A stretch of 64,000 bases of DNA from Streptomyces sp. NBC_01268 (GTDB taxonomy: Bacteria; Actinomycetota; Actinomycetes; Streptomycetales; Streptomycetaceae), in NCBI RefSeq assembly GCF_036240795.1, contig NZ_CP108454.1, forward strand, positions 4,836,001 to 4,900,000, given 5' to 3'. Shown piece by piece: positions 26,636 to 36,038 of the stretch. Position numbers and translations under genes: made by a program. Position 1 is the stretch's first letter, and each line of letters begins with the position of its first letter. The notes below the pieces were generated by a model. That model was not told the origin of the DNA and made no database searches. It saw only the letters and a program-made list of their open reading frames with translations.

Positions 26636-27472
26636 GTGAGCGACCGTGGGGGAATCGTGAGGGACACAGGCGGAAAGGTGCTGCGCACCGGAGCCGTGGT
26701 GGTGGCGAGCGTGGCGCTCCTGGCGGGCTGTTCGTCGGGAGGCGGGGGGGACGACGGGGGCGACGGGAAAGCGCCACGGAAGACCCCGGCCGCGAGCACG
26801 ACCGCCGCCCCGAGCCCTTCGCGCACCGCTCTCGACTTCACCGTGAACCCGAAGCGCGTGCCGAAGAACGTCGCCGAGGCCCGGCGTCTGGCACTGGCGA
26901 TCGTGGCGGGGCCGGAATCGTGGGGGCCCGGCTACGTCAAGCGCAACCCCTACCTCAGCGCCCCGGACTCCTGGCCGGTCCTCGACGCGAACTGCGCGTG
27001 GGAGGTCGAGACGCCGCCCGCCTCCGTCCTGGCCAGCGTCACCGCGTACAGCGAGATCCCGGCCGCCGACGGCAAGGGGCCGCTGCGGGTCGCCGCGACC
27101 GTCACCATCCACCGCACCGAGTCCGACGCCGACTGGGAGATGGCGGAGACCCTGGAAGAGGCGCTGCGCTGCCCCGACCAGCAACTGCGCGAGGGCGAAC
27201 GCATCACCGGCCTCGGGTCCCTCGGCATGCCCTACGGCACCTCCGGCAACGCCCATTCGACCGACTCCCTCTCCGAGCAGGGCACGTACCTGAACGACGC
27301 CTTCAAGGGCGGGCAGCCCTACAGCTGGTACGAGGCCCGCATCGGGCAGGTCACCGTCGCCACCGTGGTCAAGGGAGCCCCCGGCCGTACCAAGGACGTG
27401 ACCTCCGTCCTGACCCAGGCCCAGGTCACCATGGAAGAACGTGTCAGGAAGCAGATGGGAGCCGCGTCATGA
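26636..27472 (+). CDS. Lipoprotein heading the kinase operon
   Basis: This 278-residue lipoprotein has a signal peptide ending in the lipobox LLAGC (Cys32). A Gly/Asp/Lys-rich linker and a folded extracellular domain follow (about 68-270), with CAWEVETPP and a later CPDQQLREGERITG, so two Cys could pair. GTG 26636 has GGGGG just upstream; an in-frame GTG 21 bp later is an alternative. Its stop overlaps the first kinase gene by four bases (ATGA), so all three genes are one operon. It may be a partner or ligand-presenting protein for the two receptor kinases; no family is recognised with certainty. Confidence 0.8.
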   Translation: MSDRGGIVRDTGGKVLRTGAVVVASVALLAGCSSGGGGDDGGDGKAPRKTPAASTTAAPSPSRTALDFTVNPKRVPKNVAEARRLALAIVAGPESWGPGYVKRNPYLSAPDSWPVLDANCAWEVETPPASVLASVTAYSEIPAADGKGPLRVAATVTIHRTESDADWEMAETLEEALRCPDQQLREGERITGLGSLGMPYGTSGNAHSTDSLSEQGTYLNDAFKGGQPYSWYEARIGQVTVATVVKGAPGRTKDVTSVLTQAQVTMEERVRKQMGAAS

Positions 27473-29721
27473 GCTCGACGCCTCAGCCCGCAGGCGGCAC
27501 CGACCCCGCCGGCCTCCAGCCGCTCCTCCCCTCCGACCCCTCCGCCCTCGCCGGCTACCGGCTCCTCGGCCGCCTCGGCGCCGGCGGCATGGGTGTCGTC
27601 TACCTCGGCCGCACCGACACCGGCGCGCTCGCCGCCGTCAAGGTGACCCACGCCGACCAGGCCGACCAGCCCGACTTCCGAGCCCGTTTCCGCCGCGAGG
27701 TCGAGGCCGCCCGCCGGGTCGTCAGCCCCTGGGCCGTCCCCGTGACCGGCGCCGACCCCGACGCGCCCGAGCCGTGGATGGCGACCGCCTTCGTGGCGGG
27801 TCCCTCCCTCGGCGAGGCGGTCCGCGCGCACGGACCGCTGCCCGAGCGGAGCGTACGGATCCTCGGCGGCGCCGTCGCCCGCGCGCTCGCCGCCGTGCAC
27901 GCGACCGGGATCGTCCACCGGGACGTGAAGCCGGGCAACGTCCTGCTCGCGGCCGACGGGCCTCGGCTGATCGACTTCGGCATCGCCCGCACGACCGGGG
28001 AGACCGGTCTCACCTCGGTCGACATGGTCGTCGGCACCCCCGGATTCCTCGCCCCCGAGCAGGCCGAGGCCCGCGCCGCCGAGATCGGCCCCGCCTCCGA
28101 CGTCTTCGCCCTCGGCTGCCTCCTGGCCTTCGCGGCCACCGGACGACCGCCCTTCGGCACCGGCACCCTGGACGCGCTGCTGTACCGGACCGTCCACGAC
28201 GAGCCCGACCTCGACGGCGTACCGGACCCGCTGCTCGACCTCGTACGGCAGTGCCTCGCCAAGGAGCCGGCCGCACGCCCCACCGCCGAGCAGGTCGCCG
28301 ACCGGCTGACCGAGGACACCCCCGGAGACGCGGCCGACTGGCTGCCGGCACCCGTCGTCACCACGATCGCGGTCCGCTCGGCGGCCATGCTGGCGCTCCC
28401 CGACATCGACCCGACAGCGCCCGGAACCGACCCGGCCGCCCCAGCCGCATCCAGTCGGCGCGGCTTCCTGGCACTCGGCGCAGGTGCCGCCGTACTCGCC
28501 GCGGGCGGCGGTGCGTTCGCCCTGTGGAACTCACGGCGCGACGGCGCCGACGACGCGAAGGCCCCGGCGCCGAAGGCCCGCAACACCTGGAGCATCGGCG
28601 TCCTCGCCGACCTGTCCGGCCCCGCCCAGGAGATCGGCCGGGCCCAGGAGCGCGGCGCCCGGCTCGCCGTCGAGCGCTTCAACGCCGTGCACAAGGGCAA
28701 GCCCTTCACCCTGGAACTCAAGGTCGCCGACGACCGCGGGGACCGCGCCGGCGCCTTCGCCGTCGCCCGCCGGCTCACCTCCGACCCCTCCGTGATCGCC
28801 GTCCTCGGCCCCACCTCCGACGACACCGGCATCGCCGCGCTTCCCGCCTTCGAGGAGGCCGGCGTGCCGCTGCTCACCACCTCGGCGGGCTACAACCTCT
28901 TCACCCTGCGCGGGGAGTCCGGCCCCCCGAACACGACGGTGCTGCGCGCCATCCCGAGCCACTTCATGGCGGGCGCCTTCCTCGCCTGGTCCACCACGCT
29001 GCTGCCGCAGGTCCGCCGTCCGGGCATCCTCCAGGAACGCACCGACGACCAGTACGGCTGGCAGTACGTCAGAGGCGCCCGCTTCGGTTTCGACCAGGCC
29101 GGTCTCAAGCCGCACTTCCGGGTGATCCCCGGCCAGGCCACCGACTACCGCCGGGTCATCGGCGAGATGATCGACGCCGGCATCGACACCTACATCCACT
29201 GCGGTGTCCGGTCCACGGCCGTGCTCGCGGCACGCGCCTTGAACGAACTCGGTTTCACCGGGCCCCGGTTCACCGGCCAGCACGTCTTCGGATCGCGATT
29301 CCTGAAGGAGGCCGGGAGCGCCGCCGAGGGCTGGTTCGTCTGTGCCCCCGTCGTCGACCCCGTCCAGCGGGCCGCCGACGCCAAGCTGAAGCCCGCCGAC
29401 CGCAAGGTCACCCAGGACTTCCTCGACGCCTACCGCAAGCGCTACGGCACCACCCCGGACTTCTACTCCGGCGAGTCCTTCGACGTGGTCGAGCTGGTCA
29501 CGTCCTGGCTCTCCGCGAACGCCGCCAAGGGCCCGCTCACCCGCAAGGGCCTGTGGCAGGCGCTGCGCAAGCAGAAGTACGAGCACGGGGCCATGGGCGG
29601 CTACCAGTTCGACGACCACGGCGAACTCAGGGGCGTGGGCACCTTCATCTACGGCGTGCAGAAGGGGGCCTACAAGTTCATCAGCGCCGCCCCGGCCGAG
29701 CCCCAGAACAAGAAGAGCTGA
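27469..29721 (+). CDS. Ser/Thr protein kinase fused to ABC-type substrate-binding domain, copy 1
   Basis: This 750-residue fusion has an N-terminal cytoplasmic Hanks-type kinase (about 30-285): P-loop GAGGMGVV (37-44), Lys58, HRDVKPGN (150-157, Asp152), DFG (169-171) and APE (195-197), all intact. A proline-rich linker leads to SSRRGFLALGAG (328-339) and one membrane span (about 335-353). The outer part (375-750) is a type I periplasmic-binding domain of the Leu/Ile/Val-binding type (WSIGVLADLSGPAQEIGRAQ, VIAVLGPTSDDTG, YSGESFDVVELV). It should sense a small ligand outside and signal by phosphorylation inside. The SRRxFL motif is a full Tat consensus placed inside the protein. It is coupled to the lipoprotein gene. 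Confidence 0.93.
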   Translation: MSSTPQPAGGTDPAGLQPLLPSDPSALAGYRLLGRLGAGGMGVVYLGRTDTGALAAVKVTHADQADQPDFRARFRREVEAARRVVSPWAVPVTGADPDAPEPWMATAFVAGPSLGEAVRAHGPLPERSVRILGGAVARALAAVHATGIVHRDVKPGNVLLAADGPRLIDFGIARTTGETGLTSVDMVVGTPGFLAPEQAEARAAEIGPASDVFALGCLLAFAATGRPPFGTGTLDALLYRTVHDEPDLDGVPDPLLDLVRQCLAKEPAARPTAEQVADRLTEDTPGDAADWLPAPVVTTIAVRSAAMLALPDIDPTAPGTDPAAPAASSRRGFLALGAGAAVLAAGGGAFALWNSRRDGADDAKAPAPKARNTWSIGVLADLSGPAQEIGRAQERGARLAVERFNAVHKGKPFTLELKVADDRGDRAGAFAVARRLTSDPSVIAVLGPTSDDTGIAALPAFEEAGVPLLTTSAGYNLFTLRGESGPPNTTVLRAIPSHFMAGAFLAWSTTLLPQVRRPGILQERTDDQYGWQYVRGARFGFDQAGLKPHFRVIPGQATDYRRVIGEMIDAGIDTYIHCGVRSTAVLAARALNELGFTGPRFTGQHVFGSRFLKEAGSAAEGWFVCAPVVDPVQRAADAKLKPADRKVTQDFLDAYRKRYGTTPDFYSGESFDVVELVTSWLSANAAKGPLTRKGLWQALRKQKYEHGAMGGYQFDDHGELRGVGTFIYGVQKGAYKFISAAPAEPQNKKS

Positions 29722-29723
29722 CG

Positions 29724-31916
29724 GTGCAGCGACTCAGGAAGGCCGACCCGTCCGTCATCGCGGGCTACCGGCTGCTCGGGCGGCTCGGCACCGGCGGCAT
29801 GGGCGTCGTCTACCTCGCCCGGTCCGCCGGCGGCGCGCTCGCCGCGCTCAAGCTGATCCGCGCCGAGCACGCCGCCGACCCCGGCTTCCGCGAACGCTTC
29901 CGCCGCGAGGCGCGGGCCGCCGAACAGATCACCGGCCGGTGGGTCGTCCGGGTCCTCGGCGCCGACCCGGAGGCCCGCGAACCGTGGCTGGCCACCGAGT
30001 TCGTGCCCGGACCCTCGCTCGCCGAGGCCGTCGCCCTGTGCGGCGCGCTGCCCGAGCCGACCGTACGGGCCCTCGGCACACGGCTCGCCGACGCCCTCGC
30101 CGACATGCACGGCGCCGGGCTCGTCCACCGCGACGTGAAGCCCGGCAACGTCCTCCTCGCCCTCGACGGGCCCCGGCTCATCGACTTCGGCATCGCCCGG
30201 GCCGACGGCGCCACCGCGCTCACCGCCACCGACGCGATGATCGGAACCCCCGGCTTCCTCGCCCCCGAGCAGGCCCGCTTCCTGGGTGCGGGCGAAGTCG
30301 GCCCGCCCAGCGACGTGTTCTCGCTCGGCTGCGTCCTCGCGTACGCGCTGACCGGCCGCCGCCCCTTCGGCACGGGCGCGGTGGCCGCGGTCGTCTACCG
30401 CACCGTCCACGAGGAGCCCGACCTCGACGGCCTGCCCGCACCGCTGCTGCCCCTGGTCGAGGCCTGCCTCACCAAGGACGCCGGCGGCCGGCCGAGCGCC
30501 GCCGAGGTGCGGGACGCGCTCGGTCCGTACGAGGGGCCGGCGGCGGGCGACTGGCTGCCGCCGGGCCTGCCCGCGCTGATCGCCCAGCGCTCCTCGCGGG
30601 TCCTGGACCTGCCGGTCGCCGAACCGACCCTGTTCGACCCGGGGGAGCCGCAGGGGACTTCCCGGCGCCGCTTCCTGGTCCTCGCCGGAGCCGGAGCCGG
30701 GGCCGTGGCCGGCACGGGCGGCCTCGCCGCCTGGCTGCTCTCCCGTGACCGGGCCACCGGGGCGGGGGCCGGCGCGAGCACGGGGGCGAAGAGAGCGGCG
30801 TACACGCTCGGCGTGCTGACCGACCTCAGCGGCTCCGGCAGGGCGGACGGAAACACGCAGGAACGCGGGATGCGCCTCGCCATGGAGACCTTCAACGCCC
30901 GCGCGGACCGGCCCTTCGACCTGGTGCTCAAGGTGACGGACGACGGCGGTGACCCGAAGCGGACCGCCGCCGGGGCCCGGGCCCTGCTGAAGGATCCGAA
31001 CCTGGTGGCCGTGTTCGGCCCGACCACCCCCGACACGGCCGTCTCCGCGGCGGAGGCGCTGGTCAACGCGAAGGTGCCGGTGCTGAGCGTGGTGGCGTCC
31101 GTTCCCGCCGGGACGACGATCCGGGGCCAGACGCCGGACCTGCGCACGTACTTCGAGGTACGGCCCCCCGCCCAGGCGATGATCGTGCCCTTCGGCCGCT
31201 ACCTCACCGATCACCGCCGGGACCGCACCGCCGTCATCGAGGACCAGGCAGCCGGCGCCTACGCGTGGCTCGCCGCCCAGAGCCTGCGGCAGTCGCCTCC
31301 CGCGGGCGGCACGGTCACCGTGCACCAGGTCGCGGCGGACGACGACGACTTCGGCCCGGCGGTCCGGGCCGCGCTCGCCACCTCCCCGACGGGCGTGATG
31401 TACGTGGGAAACTCGCCGCGCCGGGCCGCCGGGTGCGCCAAGGCACTGCGGCAGCAGGGGTACCAGGGGCCGCGTGGAAGCGTCGAGGGCGCGTTCGGTC
31501 CTGAGTTCCTCGCCCTGGCGGGTCCGGCAGCCGAGGGCTGGTACTTCGGGGCGGGCTACACCGATCCCGACACGGTCCCGACTGCGAAGGCGTTCGCGGC
31601 CGCGTACCGGAGGCGCTGGAAGCTCGCGGCCACGGACCAGATCGACCGGTTCGCCGTGGAGTCGTACGACGTCCTGTTCTGGACGGGGCAGGTGCTGCGC
31701 ACCGCCCTCACGAGGAACGCGGACCGTCCGGTCGAGGCGATGGCCACCGTGTTCATGAAGAACGACCGGGTGTACCGCGGCGTGGCCAAGTCCTACGACT
31801 CCAGGTCCAACGACGCCGCGCCTCCCTCGCTCGAGGGGTGGGCGACCCTCTGGAAGGTCACATCCGGCCGTCCTCGCTGCCTGGGTCCCTTCGCGGCCGC
31901 GGCGAAACGCGGCTGA
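29724..31916 (+). CDS. Ser/Thr protein kinase fused to ABC-type substrate-binding domain, copy 2
   Basis: This 730-residue paralogue of the preceding gene begins at GTG 29724, 2 bp after it. The kinase domain (about 15-270) is intact: GTGGMGVV loop, Lys43, HRDVKPGN with Asp137, DFG 154-156. A linker leads to TSRRRFLVLAGAG (312-324), again a Tat consensus, then one membrane span to about residue 339. The extracellular binding-protein domain (360-715) is shorter and diverged (TLGVLTDLSGSGRADGNTQE, AVFGPTTPDTAVSAAEALV), so the two copies probably sense different ligands. A hairpin follows at 31913. Actinobacterial genomes are known to have such bifunctional kinase/binding proteins, but ligands are not known. 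Confidence 0.93.
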   Translation: MQRLRKADPSVIAGYRLLGRLGTGGMGVVYLARSAGGALAALKLIRAEHAADPGFRERFRREARAAEQITGRWVVRVLGADPEAREPWLATEFVPGPSLAEAVALCGALPEPTVRALGTRLADALADMHGAGLVHRDVKPGNVLLALDGPRLIDFGIARADGATALTATDAMIGTPGFLAPEQARFLGAGEVGPPSDVFSLGCVLAYALTGRRPFGTGAVAAVVYRTVHEEPDLDGLPAPLLPLVEACLTKDAGGRPSAAEVRDALGPYEGPAAGDWLPPGLPALIAQRSSRVLDLPVAEPTLFDPGEPQGTSRRRFLVLAGAGAGAVAGTGGLAAWLLSRDRATGAGAGASTGAKRAAYTLGVLTDLSGSGRADGNTQERGMRLAMETFNARADRPFDLVLKVTDDGGDPKRTAAGARALLKDPNLVAVFGPTTPDTAVSAAEALVNAKVPVLSVVASVPAGTTIRGQTPDLRTYFEVRPPAQAMIVPFGRYLTDHRRDRTAVIEDQAAGAYAWLAAQSLRQSPPAGGTVTVHQVAADDDDFGPAVRAALATSPTGVMYVGNSPRRAAGCAKALRQQGYQGPRGSVEGAFGPEFLALAGPAAEGWYFGAGYTDPDTVPTAKAFAAAYRRRWKLAATDQIDRFAVESYDVLFWTGQVLRTALTRNADRPVEAMATVFMKNDRVYRGVAKSYDSRSNDAAPPSLEGWATLWKVTSGRPRCLGPFAAAAKRG

Positions 31917-31943
31917 CCGCGGACCAGGACGGTCCGCGGTCAG
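31913..31943. terminator. Bidirectional hairpin between kinase 2 and korB
   Basis: CTGACCGCGGACC (31913-31925) pairs perfectly with 31931-31943 across a 5-base loop. It overlaps the stop codon of kinase 2 and lies 25 bp after the korB stop on the other strand. Confidence 0.75.
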
Positions 31944-31967
31944 CGGGCGGCGCGGCCGGACGCTCCG

Positions 31968-33020
31968 TCAGCCGACGACCGTCCACGTGTCGTTGCCCGC
32001 GAGGAGCTGGCCCAGGTCGCCCTTGCCCTGCTGCTCCACGGCCTTCTCCAGCTGGTCCGCCATCAGCGTGTCGTACACCGGCCGCTCCACGGACCGGAAC
32101 ACCCCGATGGGCGTCTGGTGCAGGGTGTCGGGGTCGGCGAGGCGGGAGAGGGCGAAGGCGGTCGTGGGGGAGGCGGAGTGGGCGTCGTGGACGAGGATCC
32201 GCTCCTCGTTCTCCGGGGTCACGGTCACGACCCGGAGGTCGCCCGTGGCCGGGTCGCGGACGACGCCCTTGTCGAGCGCGGCGCCGAAGCGGATCGGCTG
32301 CCCGTGCTCCAGGCGGATCACCGCCTCCTTGGCCTGCTCGTTGTCCTTCAGGACCTCGAAGGCGCCGTCGTTGAAGATGTTGCAGTTCTGGTAGATCTCC
32401 ACCAGGGCCGTGCCGTTGTGGTCGGCGGCCTGACGCAGCACCTCGGTGAGGTGCTTGCGGTCGGAGTCCACCGTGCGCGCCACGAAACTGGCCTCGGCGC
32501 CGATCGCCAGCGACACCGGGTTGAAGGGCGCGTCGAGGGAGCCCATCGGCGTCGACTTGGTGATCTTGCCGAGCTCCGAGGTGGGGCTGTACTGGCCCTT
32601 CGTCAGACCGTAGATCCGGTTGTTGAAGAGCAGGATCTTCAGGTTGACGTTGCGGCGCAGCGCGTGGATCAGGTGGTTGCCGCCGATGGACAGCGCGTCG
32701 CCGTCACCCGTGACGACCCACACCGACAGGTCGCGACGCGAGGTCGCGAGGCCGGTCGCGATGGCCGGGGCGCGGCCGTGGATCGAGTGCATCCCGTACG
32801 TGTTCATGTAGTACGGGAAGCGGGACGAGCAGCCGATGCCGGAGACGAAGACGATGTTCTCGCGCGCGAGTCCGAGCTCCGGCATGAAGCCCTGGACGGC
32901 GGCGAGCACGGCGTAGTCGCCGCAGCCGGGGCACCAGCGGACCTCCTGGTCGGACTTGAAGTCCTTCATCGACTGGGCGGCCTCGGTCTTGGGCACCAGG
33001 TGCAGCAGCGACTCACTCAT
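31968..33020 (-). CDS. korB: 2-oxoacid:ferredoxin oxidoreductase, beta subunit
   Basis: This 350-residue thiamine-diphosphate subunit oxidises 2-oxoglutarate (or a related 2-oxoacid) to acyl-CoA, passing electrons to ferredoxin. It has the CPGCGDY motif (Cys30, Cys33) contributing to a 4Fe-4S cluster, and the TPP-binding segment GDGDALSIGGNHLIHALRRN with LLFNNRIYGLTKGQ. Its start overlaps the korA stop by 8 bp. Length and motifs fit KorB of the oxygen-tolerant actinobacterial enzyme. Substrate specificity is inferred from the family; a pyruvate enzyme cannot be excluded. Confidence 0.93.
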   Translation of the reverse strand: MSESLLHLVPKTEAAQSMKDFKSDQEVRWCPGCGDYAVLAAVQGFMPELGLARENIVFVSGIGCSSRFPYYMNTYGMHSIHGRAPAIATGLATSRRDLSVWVVTGDGDALSIGGNHLIHALRRNVNLKILLFNNRIYGLTKGQYSPTSELGKITKSTPMGSLDAPFNPVSLAIGAEASFVARTVDSDRKHLTEVLRQAADHNGTALVEIYQNCNIFNDGAFEVLKDNEQAKEAVIRLEHGQPIRFGAALDKGVVRDPATGDLRVVTVTPENEERILVHDAHSASPTTAFALSRLADPDTLHQTPIGVFRSVERPVYDTLMADQLEKAVEQQGKGDLGQLLAGNDTWTVVG

Positions 33021-34950
33021 CGATGACCTCCTTGAGAGCGGCGGCGAGCTGCTCGGCCTTGAACGGCATGCCGTTGACCTGGGTGTGGCTGCGGGCGTCC
33101 ACGAGATAGCGGGCCCGGACGAGGGTGGCGAGCTGGCCCAGGTTCATCTCGGGCACCACCACCTTCTCGTAGCGCTTGAGCACCTCGCCGAGGTTCTTCG
33201 GGAAGGGGTTGAGGTGGCGCAGGTGGGCCTGCGCGATGGGGCGGCCGGCCACCCGGAGCCGCCGCACGGCCGCCGTGATCGGGCCGTACGTGGAGCCCCA
33301 GCCGAGGACCAGGGTGCTCGCGCCGTCCGGGTCGTCGACCTCGATGTCCGGCACCTCGATGCCGTCGATCTTGGCCTGCCGGGTGCGCACCATGAACTCG
33401 TGGTTGGCGGGGTCGTAGCTGATGTTGCCGGTGCCGTCCTGCTTCTCGATGCCGCCGATGCGGTGTTCGAGACCGGGGGTGCCGGGCACGGCCCAGGGCC
33501 GGGCGAGGGTCTCCGGGTCGCGCTTGTACGGCCAGAAGACCTCGGTGCCGTCGGCCAGCGTGTGGTTCGGGCCGGTGGCGAAGGCCGTGGTCAGGTCGGG
33601 GAGTTCCGCGACGTCCGGGATGCGCCAGGGCTCGGAGCCGTTGGCCAGGTAGCCGTCGGAGAGCAGGAAGACCGGGGTGCGGTAGGCGAGCGCGATCCGG
33701 GCCGCGTCGACCGCCGCGTCGAAGCAGTCGGCGGGCGTCTTCGGGGCGACGATCGGCACCGGGGCCTCGCCGTTGCGCCCGTACATGGCCTGCAGGAGGT
33801 CGGCCTGCTCGGTCTTGGTGGGCAGACCGGTGGACGGGCCGCCGCGCTGGATGTCGACGATGAGCAGCGGCAGTTCGAGCGAGACGGCCAGGCCGATGGT
33901 CTCGGACTTGAGCGCCACACCGGGGCCGGAGGTCGTGGTCACGGCCAGCGAGCCGCCGAAGGCGGCGCCGAGCGCGGCGCCGATGCCGGCGATCTCGTCC
34001 TCGGCCTGGAAGGTGCGCACGCCGAAGTTCTTGTGCCGGGACAGCTCGTGGAGGATGTCCGAGGCCGGGGTGATCGGGTACGAGCCGAGGTAGAGCGGCA
34101 GGTCCGCCTGACGGGCGGCGGCGATCAGACCGTACGAGAGGGCCAGGTTCCCGGAGATGTTGCGGTACGTGCCGGTGGGGAAGGCCCGGGTCGCCGGGGC
34201 GACCTCGTAGGAGACGGCGAAGTCCTCGGTGGTCTCGCCGAAGTTCCAGCCGGCCCGGAACGCGGCCACGTTCGCTTCGGCGATCTGCGGCTTCTTCGCG
34301 AACTTCTGGCGCAGGAAGGTCTCGGTGCCCTCGGTGGGCCGGTGGTACATCCAGGAGAGCAGCCCGAGCGCGAACATGTTCTTGGAGCGCTCGGCCTCCT
34401 TCCGGGACAGGCCGAACTCCTTCAGCGCCTCGACCGTCAGGGTGGTCAGCGGCACCGGGTGGACCCGGTAGGCGTCGAGCGAGCCGTCCTCCAGGGGGGA
34501 GGTCGCGTACCCCACCTTGGCCATCGCGCGCTTGGCGAACTCGTCCGTGTTGACGATGATCTCGCCGCCGCGCGGCACGTCCCCGATGTTGGCCTTCAGC
34601 GCGGCCGGGTTCATCGCGACCAGGACGTTCGGAGCGTCGCCCGGGGTCAGGATGTCGTGGTCGGCGAAGTGCAACTGGAACGAGGAGACGCCCGGCAGGG
34701 TGCCGGCGGGGGCCCGGATCTCCGCGGGGAAGTTCGGCAGCGTGGAGAGGTCGTTCCCGAACGACGCCGTCTCCGAGGTGAACCGGTCACCCGTGAGCTG
34801 CATGCCGTCACCCGAGTCACCCGCGAAGCGGATGATGACCCGGTCGAGCCGGCGGACTTCCTTGGCGGGTCCGTGGTCGGCCGTCGCCGGGGCGCTGCGC
34901 TGCTCCCCGACCAGGGCCTCACCGGCCTCGCTACTGACCTGGCTGGTCAC
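33013..34950 (-). CDS. korA: 2-oxoacid:ferredoxin oxidoreductase, alpha (gamma-alpha fused) subunit
   Basis: This 645-residue subunit has the gamma domain at the N-terminus (from RLDRVIIRFAGDSGDGMQLT, about residue 34) followed by the pyrimidine-binding alpha domain (GSYPITPASDILHELSRH, then AEDEIAGIGAALGAAFGGSL and TTTSGPGVALKSE) and a C-terminal transketolase-like part. GTG 34950 is chosen because GGGAGG lies 9 bp upstream; about 30 residues before the gamma domain look disordered. It is coupled to korB. Reduced ferredoxin from this enzyme could feed the neighbouring NADH-module-less complex I, an inference discussed in the findings. Confidence 0.94.
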   Translation of the reverse strand: MTSQVSSEAGEALVGEQRSAPATADHGPAKEVRRLDRVIIRFAGDSGDGMQLTGDRFTSETASFGNDLSTLPNFPAEIRAPAGTLPGVSSFQLHFADHDILTPGDAPNVLVAMNPAALKANIGDVPRGGEIIVNTDEFAKRAMAKVGYATSPLEDGSLDAYRVHPVPLTTLTVEALKEFGLSRKEAERSKNMFALGLLSWMYHRPTEGTETFLRQKFAKKPQIAEANVAAFRAGWNFGETTEDFAVSYEVAPATRAFPTGTYRNISGNLALSYGLIAAARQADLPLYLGSYPITPASDILHELSRHKNFGVRTFQAEDEIAGIGAALGAAFGGSLAVTTTSGPGVALKSETIGLAVSLELPLLIVDIQRGGPSTGLPTKTEQADLLQAMYGRNGEAPVPIVAPKTPADCFDAAVDAARIALAYRTPVFLLSDGYLANGSEPWRIPDVAELPDLTTAFATGPNHTLADGTEVFWPYKRDPETLARPWAVPGTPGLEHRIGGIEKQDGTGNISYDPANHEFMVRTRQAKIDGIEVPDIEVDDPDGASTLVLGWGSTYGPITAAVRRLRVAGRPIAQAHLRHLNPFPKNLGEVLKRYEKVVVPEMNLGQLATLVRARYLVDARSHTQVNGMPFKAEQLAAALKEVIDE

Positions 34951-35010
34951 TGAACTGGACCTCCCTCGCGGCAGGGGTTCTCTACTCCGCAGGGGCGGAG
35001 AAGGCTCGGA

Positions 35011-35034
35011 GGACGACCGGCCGACCGGTCGTCC
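35011..35034. promoter_or_regulatory. 24-bp inverted repeat upstream of korA
   Basis: GGACGACCGG-CCGA-CCGGTCGTCC has 10-bp perfect arms and ends 61 bp before the korA start codon, in the 279-bp gap between korA and the response regulator. It is well placed for an operator or a stable 5' leader hairpin of korAB mRNA. No other gene is seen in this gap. Confidence 0.45.
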
Positions 35035-35229
35035 CGTGGCCCACCCTACGTCCGTGGGGGAGTCCCTCCCGGCACTTCTCGCATGGTGGACGCTGTTTTG
35101 AGACGCCTGGGACGCCCTTTTCTCATCAATTGTCGCGCTCCGTGAGCCCTCGGGTCCACCGAGGGTCACGCTCCGTCCATTGTCGGTCACGCGGTGGCGT
35201 ATGCCGACATCTGACAGGGTGTCAGGTAA

Positions 35230-35913
35230 TCAGGAGTTGAGATAGGTCAGCACCGCGAGTACCCGGCGGTGATCCCCGTCACTCGGCGAGAGGCCCAGCT
35301 TCATGAAGATGTTGCTGATGTGCTTCTCCACCGCGCCGTCGCTCACCACCAGCTGGCGGGCAATGGCCGAATTCGTACGACCCTCCGCCATCAGCCCCAG
35401 CACCTCGCGTTCCCGGGGCGTCAGCGCCGCCAGCACGTCCTGCTTGCGGCTCCGGCCCAGCAGCTGCGCCACCACCTCGGGATCCAGCGCCGTGCCGCCC
35501 CGGGCCACCCGCACCACCGCGTCCACGAACTCGCGGACCTCCGCGACCCGGTCCTTCAGCAGATAGCCGACGCCCACGCTGGAGCCGGCCAGCAGCTCCG
35601 TGGCGTACTGCTCCTCCACGTACTGCGACAGCACCAGCACCCCGATCCCCGGGTACTCCTTGCGCAGCCGAACCGCCGCCCGTACGCCCTCGTCCGTGTG
35701 CGTCGGCGGCATCCGCACGTCCGCCACGACCACGTCCGGCAGCGCCCCTTCGGCCGCCAGATCGGACACCGTCTTCACCAGCGCCTCGCCGTCACCCACC
35801 CCGGCCACGACCTCGTGCCCCAGGTCGGTGAGGAGCCGGGTCAGACCTTCACGGAGCAGCACCGAATCCTCGGCGATGACCACCCGTACCGCTTCCGTGC
35901 CCTTGTCCGTCAC
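35230..35913 (-). CDS. NarL/LuxR-family response regulator
   Basis: This 227-residue two-component regulator has a receiver domain (about 8-130) with acidic residues Glu15/Asp16 and the phospho-acceptor Asp65 (VVVADVRMPP). A LuxR-type DNA-binding domain follows at about 160-225 (LTPREREVLGLMAEGRTNSA, then EKHISNIFMKLGL). GTG 35913 has AAAGG 7 bp upstream. Two histidine kinases lie directly upstream on the same strand (36039 and 37466), so one output protein serves two sensors. Target genes are unknown; korAB and the second nuo operon flank this locus. Confidence 0.93.
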   Translation of the reverse strand: MTDKGTEAVRVVIAEDSVLLREGLTRLLTDLGHEVVAGVGDGEALVKTVSDLAAEGALPDVVVADVRMPPTHTDEGVRAAVRLRKEYPGIGVLVLSQYVEEQYATELLAGSSVGVGYLLKDRVAEVREFVDAVVRVARGGTALDPEVVAQLLGRSRKQDVLAALTPREREVLGLMAEGRTNSAIARQLVVSDGAVEKHISNIFMKLGLSPSDGDHRRVLAVLTYLNS

Positions 35914-36038
35914 GGCCCTGCCTTTCTGCCTGAGCTGAGAGCTCCTCAGCATCGCAAGCATCGCAGCAGAAGGGACGCGAGAGGGGGCGCGGGGGTTCAA
36001 CCCGGGTCGCGGGAAGCGGCAGGGGCGGGGTGCGGACG

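Noticed and set aside
34951..35190. 80-residue N-terminal extension of korA
   Set aside because: GTG 34950 has GGGAGG at proper spacing; the upstream part is Arg/Ser-rich, unlike a protein domain, and spans the palindrome at 35011.
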